From Butyricicoccus pullicaecorum (GTDB lineage Bacteria > Bacillota > Clostridia > Oscillospirales > Butyricicoccaceae), in NCBI GenBank assembly GCA_021531865.1, contig JAFBIW010000001.1, forward strand, positions 62,001-126,000: a stretch of 64,000 nucleotides of DNA, in the 5' to 3' direction. Below are positions 49,277-57,375 of this stretch, in pieces (position 1 is the stretch's first letter; the number at the start of each line of letters is the position of its first letter). Both the position numbers and the translations under genes were made by a program. Below the pieces are notes generated by a model. It was not told the DNA's origin. It did no database searches and was given only the letters and a program-made list of their open reading frames with translations.

Positions 49277-50491
49277 TTAGCCGAGCGTGCCGATCTCGTC
49301 GTCCCAGCGGGCGTTGAAATCAGTGCCCAGATCGCCGATGCCCATCGTGCGGAACTTGGAGGTATCGAGGTTCATCAGATCCTCAGCGCCGGACAGGTCA
49401 ACGCCGTCGGTAACCACCGGGATGGCAGCCATCTGCTGAACGAGCAGGGTCTGCGCATCAGCGGACAGGATGTAGTTGATGAACGCGAAGCCGCCCTCCG
49501 GATTCGAGCTGGAAGCCGGAACGCAGATGCCCTGAACAGAGCCCTGGAAGGACGGCTGGATGGTCGTGATCTTGACGGACTCCGGAACGATACCGGCCTT
49601 GCGCTGAGACAGAACCATGTCTGCCCACATCGGGCACATGTCGATCTCGCCCTGGGTCAGCAGGTCAAGCGCGCCCTGGTTCTTGTTGGGGTATACAATG
49701 GTGCCGCCGGACTTGTACATGTAGGGATGCAGTTCCTTCAGCTTCTCAAAGCCAGCGTCCCACTGCTCCATCCACTTGGGATCGGAGCTGGTCAGAGCGG
49801 ACGGATCGTCGATCAGGTTGTAAACGGTGGTACGAGCGAAGGAGTCGCCGGCGCCGCCGGTGCCCGGGGTATTGTAAACAAAGCGGCCCGGATGATCCTT
49901 GATCCACTGCTCAAGCTCGTCGTAGGTAGTCGGAACCTCATTCTCCGGAATCTTGTCAGAGTTGTAGGCCAGAACGACGGTGGTGCCGCGGTAGGGCTGC
50001 AGCTTGCCTTCGAGAGCGATCGGCTTGGCAGAAACCTTTTCCGCGTTCGGGATCTTGGAGAAATCCAGAGGCTGGATTGCGTCCTCACCGACCATGGACA
50101 GAACCTTGGTAACGTCCTCGTCGCCCAGATCCATGACGTCAAAGTCGGTCTTTTCCTGATTGGCCTTGTAGGAGGAGATCAGCATATCCGGGAGGGTCGC
50201 GCCGCCGGTGCCGCTGAGCAGGAAGTTCAGCTTGGCCTCGTAGGTGTCCTTGTACTCGGAATTGGTGTTGAAGTCTTCAACCAGAGTCTCAAAGATCTGG
50301 CGGACGTTGTCCGAGCCGGTCGCCCAGACGTTAACGGTGGTCTTGCCGGCGCTTGCACTGCTGGAGGTATCCGCAGAACCGGAATCAGCAGCCGCGTTGT
50401 CGGAGCCGGAGCCGGAACCGCCGCAGCCGGCGAACAGAGTGGCAACCAGAGCAGATGCGGTCAGAGCCGCGAGCAATCTTTTCGTTTTCAT
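49277..50491 (-). CDS. ABC transporter substrate-binding lipoprotein
   Basis: 404 residues. A lipoprotein signal with cleavage before C23 (L-F-A-G-C-G-G-S) is followed by a Ser/Asp/Ala linker and a type 2 periplasmic-binding fold. Neighbouring phosphodiesterases suggest glycerophosphodiesters or another organophosphate as ligand, but sequence alone does not decide. The start at 50491 has AGAGAGG upstream; the in-frame extension to 50611 lies in the previous gene. Confidence 0.92.
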   Translation of the reverse strand: MKTKRLLAALTASALVATLFAGCGGSGSGSDNAAADSGSADTSSSASAGKTTVNVWATGSDNVRQIFETLVEDFNTNSEYKDTYEAKLNFLLSGTGGATLPDMLISSYKANQEKTDFDVMDLGDEDVTKVLSMVGEDAIQPLDFSKIPNAEKVSAKPIALEGKLQPYRGTTVVLAYNSDKIPENEVPTTYDELEQWIKDHPGRFVYNTPGTGGAGDSFARTTVYNLIDDPSALTSSDPKWMEQWDAGFEKLKELHPYMYKSGGTIVYPNKNQGALDLLTQGEIDMCPMWADMVLSQRKAGIVPESVKITTIQPSFQGSVQGICVPASSSNPEGGFAFINYILSADAQTLLVQQMAAIPVVTDGVDLSGAEDLMNLDTSKFRTMGIGDLGTDFNARWDDEIGTLG

Positions 50492-50514
50492 TCGAGTTTT
50501 TCCTCTCTTTCCTC

Positions 50515-51492
50515 TCACTCGTTTTTGTCGAAGGTGTGGTACTTGGTGAAGGTCAGACCGACCGGATCGCCTACTTCCAGCTTGTCTGAGATGTCGCGGT
50601 TGACGAAGCACTTGATGACGTCGTCACCGCACTGCACGTTTACGGAAACGTAGTGTCCGAGAATCATAATGGTTCTCACCTTTCCGGTAATCATGCCGTC
50701 GCCGCCTATATTTACATTAACATCCTCGGGACGGAACGCGATGGTCTTGTCCCCCTGATCGATGAAGTTCATCTCACCGATAAAGGATGCAACGTACTTG
50801 GAATTGGGATGGTCGTAGATCTCGGTGGGCGTGCCGACCTGCGCGAACTTGCCCTTGTTCATAACGACGATCCGGTGAGAAAGCGTCATGGCCTCCTCCT
50901 GGTCGTGGGTAACGAAAACGACCGTGATGCCCAGATCGGACTGGATCTTCTTCAGCTCCTCACGCATCTGCTGACGGATCTTCGCGTCCAGTGCGGAGAA
51001 CGGCTCGTCGAGCAGCAGCAGCGAGGGCTTGAGCAGCAGGCTGCGCGCGATGGCGATACGCTGCTGCTGGCCGCCGGACAGCTGGGACGGATACTTCTTC
51101 TCAGAGCCGGACATGGAGACCAGCTTGAGCGCATCCTTGATGTCGGCGTCGATCTGCTTCTGCGGGATCTTGCGCAGCTTGAGACCGAAGGCCAGGTTTT
51201 CGTAAATGGTCATGTGGGGCCAGAGGTTGTAGCTCTGGAATACCATTGCGGTCGGGCGCTTTTCGGGCGGCAGCGCGATGATCGACTGGCCGTCAATCGT
51301 GATGTCGCCGCCGGTTACGTCATGGAAGCCGCCGATGGCGCGCAGGATCGTGGTCTTGCCGCAGCCGGATGGGCCGAGGAAGGAGACGATCTCGCCCTCA
51401 TAGATGTCGAGGTTGATATGCTCAACGCCGTCGCCATTGGGGTACTTCTTGGCCATATCTTTCAATTGAAGCTTGATTTTTCTCTCGCTCAT
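50515..51492 (-). CDS. ABC transporter ATP-binding protein
   Basis: 325 residues. Walker A G-P-S-G-C-G-K-T-T, Q-loop Q-S-Y-N-L-W, signature L-S-G-G-Q-Q-Q-R, Walker B L-L-L-L-D-E-P and the H-loop T-H-D-Q are all present, then a TOBE-like C-terminal domain. It is of the MalK/PotA/UgpC class. GGAGG precedes the ATG at 51492. It lies between the permease and the binding protein genes. Confidence 0.95.
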   Translation of the reverse strand: MSERKIKLQLKDMAKKYPNGDGVEHINLDIYEGEIVSFLGPSGCGKTTILRAIGGFHDVTGGDITIDGQSIIALPPEKRPTAMVFQSYNLWPHMTIYENLAFGLKLRKIPQKQIDADIKDALKLVSMSGSEKKYPSQLSGGQQQRIAIARSLLLKPSLLLLDEPFSALDAKIRQQMREELKKIQSDLGITVVFVTHDQEEAMTLSHRIVVMNKGKFAQVGTPTEIYDHPNSKYVASFIGEMNFIDQGDKTIAFRPEDVNVNIGGDGMITGKVRTIMILGHYVSVNVQCGDDVIKCFVNRDISDKLEVGDPVGLTFTKYHTFDKNE

Positions 51493-51523
51493 GTTACTGT
51501 TTCCTCCGAATTTCAGTCGTTCT

Positions 51524-52366
51524 TTAACCCATCTTGAAGCCGCCCGCGATCGCGTCGGGGCCGATATACTTGCGCATCGCAATAATCATGATCAGCGCGG
51601 GGATCATCAGCAGGATGCCGAATACGGCGCCTGCCTGACCGGGGTAGTCCAGAATGATGCCGTACATCTCGACCGGCATGGTCTTGATCTTGGCCAGACC
51701 GACGAGCAGGGTGCCCTGTGCCTCCTCCATGGAGCCGAGGAAGGTGTACAGCGTTGCGACCGCGATGCCGGGCATCGCCATCGGCAGGCTGACCTTAAAG
51801 AAGGTGCGGATGGGGCCTGCGCCGACGTCACGGGCGGCCTCCTCCTGCTGCGGATGGACGGTACGGAAGGCCGAGGACGGCAGCCATACCATGAACATCA
51901 TGGAATTGATCATATGGATGATGACAACGCCGACCAGCGTGCCCATCAGGTTATACTTGTAGAACAGAACGCCGATCGAGGTGAAGATGCCGATCTTCGG
52001 GAAGGCGTTCGTCAGCAGGAAGGACAGCATGATCAGCTTGCGGCCCGGATACTTGAAGCGCGCCAGCGAATACGCGGCCGGGATACAGAGGATCATGGAG
52101 CAGACTGTCGTGATGATCGCGATCACGAAGGACTGCACCATCGAGGATACCAGACTCTTCTGTCCGAAGATGAATTGCCACCACTTGAGGCCCCATTCGG
52201 TGGCCAGCAGATGGGGCGGGGCGTACTCATTCGCGAATGCGATCATGAACATGTTCAGCAGTGGGCCGTAGAAAAACAGGATAAAGACCGCCAGAACGAT
52301 GAATTCCCAGAATTTCTTTTTGCCGACCGCAAAATAAAAACGTTTCGGGTTTAAGTATTTGAACAT
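51524..52366 (-). CDS. ABC transporter permease, PotC-like
   Basis: 280 residues, six membrane helices and the EAA loop E-E-A-A-R-D-V-G-A-G-P-I-R-T-F. It is the second permease of the heterodimeric channel. It starts 148 bp after the GDPD gene, which probably leads the operon. Confidence 0.92.
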   Translation of the reverse strand: MFKYLNPKRFYFAVGKKKFWEFIVLAVFILFFYGPLLNMFMIAFANEYAPPHLLATEWGLKWWQFIFGQKSLVSSMVQSFVIAIITTVCSMILCIPAAYSLARFKYPGRKLIMLSFLLTNAFPKIGIFTSIGVLFYKYNLMGTLVGVVIIHMINSMMFMVWLPSSAFRTVHPQQEEAARDVGAGPIRTFFKVSLPMAMPGIAVATLYTFLGSMEEAQGTLLVGLAKIKTMPVEMYGIILDYPGQAGAVFGILLMIPALIMIIAMRKYIGPDAIAGGFKMG

Positions 52367-52514
52367 TTTGTGAAATCACCTACTCTTGTCTCTTGTGCTT
52401 GTCCCGCGCGCGGGACGGGGCTGTTTCGCAGCCGTTTCCGGGCGAAGCAGCGCCGTTTTTGCGTGTGGAACCGTCATAAAAATCAGGTGGTGCGATGCGT
52501 TTCCGAATCGGTTC

Positions 52515-53201
52515 TCACGCCTCGAGTGCCTGCCGCACGGCGCCGGGACGGCGGGACGTGATATTTTCGATGCTTCCGGACTGTGCCAGCCGGCGCGCGG
52601 TCTCGGGATCGTTGACCGTCCAGGCCGATACGCCGATGCCCGCGTCCCGCATTCCCTTAAGAAATGCCGGGGTGCAAAGCTCATAGTAAACATTCACGAC
52701 CCGGAAGCCGTACGCGCGGCAGCCTTCGACTGCCTCAGCGATCAGCTCGGGCGGAACGTCCGCTTCCGAAAAGGAATCGCATTTTCTGATCCGGTCGTAC
52801 AAGTCGGGGATCAGCTCTTCAATGTTGATGTAAATTTCCACCCGGCTGTGGATGTCGGGATGGGACTGGACGAGCGGAAGCGAAACGCTGCCGGAAAAAA
52901 TAAGCCGCTGGGACAAACCCTGCGTTTCCGCAAGATCTATCACAGCGTTCTCTAAATCAGGCTCCTTCAAATCGCAGTTGATGCGCATGTTGGAATCGGC
53001 GATCAGCGCGAAGACCTCAGATAAGAGCGGTCTGTCGCTGCCGGACGGGATCGGATCATGCGAAATTGCGAGGGAGCCGTCTTCTGTTTTCCGGACGTCC
53101 ACCTCCAGCGCGTCCGCACCGGTCGAGAGCGCGTGGCGGACGAATTCGAGCGAATTGTCCGGCGTGCCATCACAGCCGGAATGCGCGGTGATGTGTAACA
53201 A
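52515..53201 (-). CDS. Glycerophosphodiester phosphodiesterase, second copy
   Basis: 228 residues of the GDPD family. The first catalytic His is in I-T-A-H-S-G rather than the usual H-R-G, so the normally conserved Arg is Ser here. D-N-S, E-V-D-V-R-K and S-H-D-P follow as expected. No signal peptide. It leads the importer operon, so it probably hydrolyses what the transporter brings in. The H-S change could alter activity. Confidence 0.85.
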   Translation of the reverse strand: MLHITAHSGCDGTPDNSLEFVRHALSTGADALEVDVRKTEDGSLAISHDPIPSGSDRPLLSEVFALIADSNMRINCDLKEPDLENAVIDLAETQGLSQRLIFSGSVSLPLVQSHPDIHSRVEIYINIEELIPDLYDRIRKCDSFSEADVPPELIAEAVEGCRAYGFRVVNVYYELCTPAFLKGMRDAGIGVSAWTVNDPETARRLAQSGSIENITSRRPGAVRQALEA

Positions 53202-53857
53202 GGTTTCTTACACCTCCAAAAATGGTGAAGCACGGGACTGGGTATGGACCGTGCAGCTGCCAATCCGTGGGTGAGAGAAAGCTGTGCGTTATTTAATTTT
53301 CCTTCAGAGGGCACATGAACAGAGGGTACATGAACCCGCTGTTGATTCCGTGCGGTCACCGTTCCGGGTTGATGAGATCCGGGTCGGTGCGCGGCCTATG
53401 GTGAAAGTGAAATAACAGACAACTTCTAACGAACTGGGAACTGTCTACATTGCACATGATAACATGTACATTTCTATAATGCAATCGTTTTCATGGACTT
53501 TCTTTCCTTTCCCGTCATTTTCATCTGATTGAATGAAATCAGAATTGATTTTTTATTGATTTTAACCAATTTATTTTCATGTGTTTCCGCTTGCATTTTC
53601 GTTATCCAGTCAATCTGCACAGAATATGTTTCCTGAATCCTCTCGTTTTATGTTTTCCGACGAGTTTCCGTGGCTTTTCTTCCCCTCCCCTCTCATCCGG
53701 GCAGAAATTATTTTACCATGTGCATCCCGCCGCGCGCGATCATCGGCCGGTCAGTTCTGTGCAAAAATCCTGTAAAGCGGCACGTCCTCCGCCGATCGCC
53801 GCCGGCTCGACATAAGACAGGCCGCGCGCGGAATATACTCTTGCAGAAGGGAGCCTG
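53202..53857. other. Intergenic region before sigK
   Basis: 656 bp without a supported gene. The palindrome TGCACATG-ATAA-CATGTACA (53451-53470, one mismatched pair) is a possible operator for the leftward GDPD-ABC operon. The stretch 53500-53600 is AT-rich. Short rightward frames at 53579-53858 lack ribosome binding sites. The sigK promoter must lie in the last 100 bp; I see no clear sigma-E consensus. Confidence 0.5.
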
Positions 53858-54505
53858 ATGCAAATGATCCTGTTGGGACTTTGGATGAACGCGCTGTATC
53901 TGATGCTACGGGTGCAGGGCAGCGGCGGCGCCTTCCCCCGTCCGCTCCGGGCGGAGGAGGAGCGGTACTATCTCGAGCGCATGGCAGCCGGAGACGGCGC
54001 GGCGCGGGACGCGCTCATCGAGCACAACCTGCGGCTGGTGGCGCACATCGTCAAAAAATATTACGCCGACCCCTCCGATCAGGACGACCTGATTTCGATC
54101 GGCACGATTGGACTGATCAAAGCGGTCAGCTCCTACCGGCCGGACAAGGGCGTGCGCCTTGCGACCTACGCGGCCCGCTGCATTGAAAACGAGATCCTGA
54201 TGCACTTCCGCGCGGGACGGAAAACGCAGGGCGAGGTCTCGCTTGATGAAACGCAGGACGCCGACGGCGACGGTTCCTCCCTTGCCCTGCTCGATATGAT
54301 CAGCGTGGAGGACGACCGGCTGCACCAGGTCGAGATGAGCGACCGCTATCAAAAGATGTATCAATGTCTGGACGCCTGTTTGGATCACCGGGAGCGCGCC
54401 ATCCTGTCCCTGCGCTACGGCCTGTCGGGCGGCGAACCCATGACCCAGCGCGAGATCGCCGCCGCACAGGGCATCTCCCGCTCCTATGTATCGCGCCGGA
54501 ACTAA
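53858..54505 (+). CDS. sigK: Sporulation sigma factor SigK, 5' part interrupted by the skin-like element
   Basis: A mother-cell late sporulation sigma factor. A hydrophobic pro-sequence (about residues 1-22, with L-L-G-L-W-M-N-A-L-Y-L) is followed by region 2 (H-N-L-R-L-V-A-H-I-V-K-K-Y, Y-A-A-R-C-I-E-N-E-I-L-M-H) and region 4 up to I-S-R-S-Y-V-S-R. There the element enters and translation stops after two foreign codons (R-N, TAA 54505). The missing end lies at 63044-63103; joined at TATGTATC the product is about 228 residues, ending E-K-K-A-L-A-K-L-A-A-A-M-G-E. GGGAG suits either ATG 53858 or 53864. Confidence 0.93.
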   Translation: MQMILLGLWMNALYLMLRVQGSGGAFPRPLRAEEERYYLERMAAGDGAARDALIEHNLRLVAHIVKKYYADPSDQDDLISIGTIGLIKAVSSYRPDKGVRLATYAARCIENEILMHFRAGRKTQGEVSLDETQDADGDGSSLALLDMISVEDDRLHQVEMSDRYQKMYQCLDACLDHRERAILSLRYGLSGGEPMTQREIAAAQGISRSYVSRRN

Positions 54506-54510
54506 TGTAA
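54485..54510 (+). repeat. Skin attL: core TATGTATC plus 18-bp inverted repeat
   Basis: The core TATGTATC (54485-54492) belongs to the sigK codons S-Y-V-S. Then the element begins with GCGCCGGAACTAATGTAA (54493-54510). This is the inverted copy, one mismatch, of 63026-63043 at the other end. Confidence 0.92.
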
Positions 54511-54512
54511 AC

Positions 54513-54553
54513 GATGCCCGGAAAGCCTTGAAAATCAAGGGTTTCCGGGCATC
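54513..54553. repeat. 17-bp inverted repeat at the left end of the skin element
   Basis: GATGCCCGGAAAGCCTT (54513-54529) and AAGGGTTTCCGGGCATC (54537-54553), one mismatch, 7-nt loop. There is no T run after it on the plus strand, so it is not a standard terminator for the truncated sigK message; it could still stabilise that RNA or bind the recombinase. Confidence 0.75.
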
Positions 54554-54631
54554 GGGCAGTTTAGGGTAGCGCCGCCATTATTGTAAGCGGTGAGAAATTT
54601 AGGGAAATAAGCGGCCATTCATCATTTGTAA

Positions 54632-56041
54632 TTAACCGATATCAAATATCATCTTAAGATAAATAGGAAACATCGGCTCAACAAATCTATACTGATTTCG
54701 GAAAGATTTTTCTACAACCCCTTCTTGTATGAGGCCACCGAGAATTCCTGCAACTTCTTGGTACTCGAGCCCTGTGTTTTGTGCAAGATATGTTATCGAT
54801 ACTGAAGGAAATTTAGAGGATACCATTGTTCTCAGAATCTCAACATTTTTTCCGGCGCACAGCTTTCCAAACTTTGTTTCGAATTCCTGCTGCTTTAAGT
54901 TCTGAACGATATACTTGACAGACTTATCTATATCTTGCTCATCAAGGATTCCATCAGTATCAAATCTAAATGCATAATAGCCAATAAGCTGTACTGGATG
55001 TGGAAAATTATTTGAAAAGGAGATTATTTGTCCAATTGCGTTTTCTGTAGAAGTCACACCAGTTCCCATCAAATGTGACGATATCAATTCTTGTAATTCT
55101 TCGTCGGTTAACGGTGATAACGCTATATTTTCAAACAAGCGACTAACAGATGGGTGTTGCGCTATCATATTAGTTACTGTCCCAGTGATTCCTGAAATCA
55201 AAAAATAAAAACTGGTATAGGAATCTAATGCAAATTTTTCTACCGCTCCTTTCAGAAAAGCAGCAACAGGTGTCTCTGCATCCAACGTGTCAATCTCGTC
55301 AATCAGGAATGTTATTCCGTTATGCACAGCATTATTCTCAGAGAAAATCTTCTCGATTTGGTGTGTAAAGGATGCTAAGGTATCTGCCAAAGCTTGTGGC
55401 TGATATTCATCGGTATGGCTAGCATTAAAAATCGTCAAATCTATACCGTAAGTAGTTGATTTTCCTGCATCAAGTTCAATGTTCAGCTTATCACACAATG
55501 AGGAAATCAATCCTGCTGCAATATCCGTAATTGTATTGCCTGGCATGCAACGATAGTCACAAATAATGTTATTAAAGAGATCTGTTTCGGTGATCCCACA
55601 ACGAACAAGCAAGTCGTTTTCGCCACTAGTCAAGTAAAGCAATTGATATGCTAATGAACTTTTACCAATTCCTCTCGGGCCAGAAATCAAAATATTCTTA
55701 TTGTTGAACATTGCATCAATTGCCGAAAAAATAGCTTCACGACGACCTGCAAACTTACTAGCATCCGTAATAGGCATCTGTGGTGTAAATGGGTTCTTCT
55801 TCAACTTCAATACAGATGGAGCATTTACCTTCTTCGCATGAGATACAACTCTTATTTCGGCTGCATAGCCACCCTTTGCATTTTTGCACGGAATAAACAC
55901 AACATTGTCACCAACATCTAATGTGCGCTCATCTGTCCCCACAATTTTTGATACATGAGCAAAATAGTCTATCCCATCTTCACCAGCGATAAATCCATAA
56001 CCATTAAAGTCAGAATATGATTTTACTTTCCCTTTTATCAT
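54632..56041 (-). CDS. Cold-shock-domain/AAA-type ATPase fusion
   Basis: 469 residues. Residues 1-68 are a cold-shock/OB domain with RNP-like motifs G-Y-G-F-I (14-18) and D-Y-F-A-H-V-S (25-31). Residues about 95-360 are an Orc/Cdc6- or STAND-like ATPase: Walker A G-P-R-G-I-G-K-S (121-128), Walker B F-L-I-D-E-I-D (245-251), then a winged-helix tail (about 395-469). GGAGGG precedes ATG 56041. The fusion is unusual. A nucleic-acid-sensing ATPase, perhaps in defence or replication, is inference. AT-rich, unlike the chromosome. Confidence 0.75.
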   Translation of the reverse strand: MIKGKVKSYSDFNGYGFIAGEDGIDYFAHVSKIVGTDERTLDVGDNVVFIPCKNAKGGYAAEIRVVSHAKKVNAPSVLKLKKNPFTPQMPITDASKFAGRREAIFSAIDAMFNNKNILISGPRGIGKSSLAYQLLYLTSGENDLLVRCGITETDLFNNIICDYRCMPGNTITDIAAGLISSLCDKLNIELDAGKSTTYGIDLTIFNASHTDEYQPQALADTLASFTHQIEKIFSENNAVHNGITFLIDEIDTLDAETPVAAFLKGAVEKFALDSYTSFYFLISGITGTVTNMIAQHPSVSRLFENIALSPLTDEELQELISSHLMGTGVTSTENAIGQIISFSNNFPHPVQLIGYYAFRFDTDGILDEQDIDKSVKYIVQNLKQQEFETKFGKLCAGKNVEILRTMVSSKFPSVSITYLAQNTGLEYQEVAGILGGLIQEGVVEKSFRNQYRFVEPMFPIYLKMIFDIG

Positions 56042-56265
56042 AAGTATCCCTCCAGCCCAATCAAGCACAAATTACGCTATACATCATTTGCTATGTTGTA
56101 TATTTGCAGTGATTAAACAACGATGATTTTTGACATGAAAAGGGGATAATGCATCACTTTTAATTCAGTGTATCATACCCAATGTCGTTCGTACAAGATT
56201 CTTTCTTCATGTAGGTTCCCTGTATTGCCAAACTCTAGGGAAATAGATTCAATTGAACATTGCCA

Positions 56266-57246
56266 TCACAGTTTATATACCCAATGACCGCCTTCTCTAC
56301 ACTTAACCAATTTTCCCTCGGTAGTAAAACCCGCAAGAATACGATTTGCCGTAGCCGCAGACACATTGCAAAGATTGCGCACATCGGCGTTCATGATAAA
56401 CTCATGCGTTTCCAAGAACTTCTCAATCTGCTTCCAGCGCATCGTTGCCTTATCCATTGCTCCATCACTCATTTCATCGCTCATTCTGATTGCATCAATG
56501 AGCGATGCTTTGATAGCTGACAGCATAAACTCAATAAACACCGTAGACTCTCCGGCATCATTGGAAGCATTGATGGCTGCATAATACTCCTCTTGACGAT
56601 CATGGATGATGGACTCCACCGGGAGCCAGGCGAAGGCAAGATTCCAATTGGAGAGCAACAGCGTATGCCACAGGCGGCCCACACGGCCGTTTCCATCCGC
56701 AAAGGGATGGATCAGTTCAAGCTCATAATGGAACACACAACTGCGAATCAGCATATGCACATCGCTGTTTTTCACCCAGTCTAGTAGCTCCATGACTAAA
56801 TCCGGGACATACTGCGGTAGAGTTCCAAAATGCAGGACATTCCCTTCCTGGTCAACGACGCCCACAGGCTTGGAGCGGAACACCCCGGACTCATCCACCA
56901 GCCCCCGGGTCATGATACCGTGAGCGGTCAGCAGGTCATCCACAGAAAAGGGATCAAGCTCGTCCAATCGCTCATAGATTTCGTAAGCGTTCTTGACCTC
57001 TGCAATATCTTTAGGCGGAGCCAGAACCTGCTTGCCATTGAGAACAGCCGTGACCTGTTCCAGTGTCAGCGTGTTCTGCTCGATGGCCAATGAGCCATGA
57101 ATTGTCCGGATGCGATTGGTGCGCCGCAAAGTAGGGTTGGCTGAAAGTTGATTCGTAGAGGTCAACCGTCCAACTAGCTCAGCAATCTCTGCAACATGGT
57201 CAATCATCGCATTTGTGATTTCAAAAGGAGGTTTTTTGTTCCGCAT
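56266..57246 (-). CDS. Fic-domain AMP-transferase-type protein
   Basis: 326 residues. The Fic core motif H180-P-F-A-D-G-N-G-R is intact, so AMP (or other nucleotide) transfer to a target protein is expected. An inhibitory helix motif S52-L-A-I-E56-Q is at the N-terminal side, giving an autoinhibited class II Fic. The C-terminal 65 residues form a winged-HTH-like domain (V-S-A-A-T-A-N-R-I-L). It is divergent from a tyrosine integrase, with an 11-bp inverted repeat between them. Confidence 0.9.
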   Translation of the reverse strand: MRNKKPPFEITNAMIDHVAEIAELVGRLTSTNQLSANPTLRRTNRIRTIHGSLAIEQNTLTLEQVTAVLNGKQVLAPPKDIAEVKNAYEIYERLDELDPFSVDDLLTAHGIMTRGLVDESGVFRSKPVGVVDQEGNVLHFGTLPQYVPDLVMELLDWVKNSDVHMLIRSCVFHYELELIHPFADGNGRVGRLWHTLLLSNWNLAFAWLPVESIIHDRQEEYYAAINASNDAGESTVFIEFMLSAIKASLIDAIRMSDEMSDGAMDKATMRWKQIEKFLETHEFIMNADVRNLCNVSAATANRILAGFTTEGKLVKCREGGHWVYKL

Positions 57247-57287
57247 CCTGCCACCTCATGTAAAAACTTGTTTATATTATTATATCA

Positions 57288-57336
57288 AACATCACTCATT
57301 TCATCAATCATGATTTACCGTGATTTGAGTGATGTT
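57288..57336. promoter_or_regulatory. Inverted repeat between fic and the tyrosine integrase
   Basis: AACATCACTCA (57288-57298) and TGAGTGATGTT (57326-57336) are perfect 11-bp arms 27 bp apart in the divergent intergenic region, with several TGAT/ATCA words between. Suitable for a DNA-bending regulator or the HTH tail of the Fic protein; no direct evidence. Confidence 0.55.
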
Positions 57337-57375
57337 ATTCTTATTTCTCACATCAAAAACGAAGGAGGAACCACA

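Noticed and set aside
53579-53858. Short plus-strand frames just upstream of sigK
   Set aside because: Pro/Ser-rich, no ribosome binding sites, mutually overlapping; treated as leader DNA.
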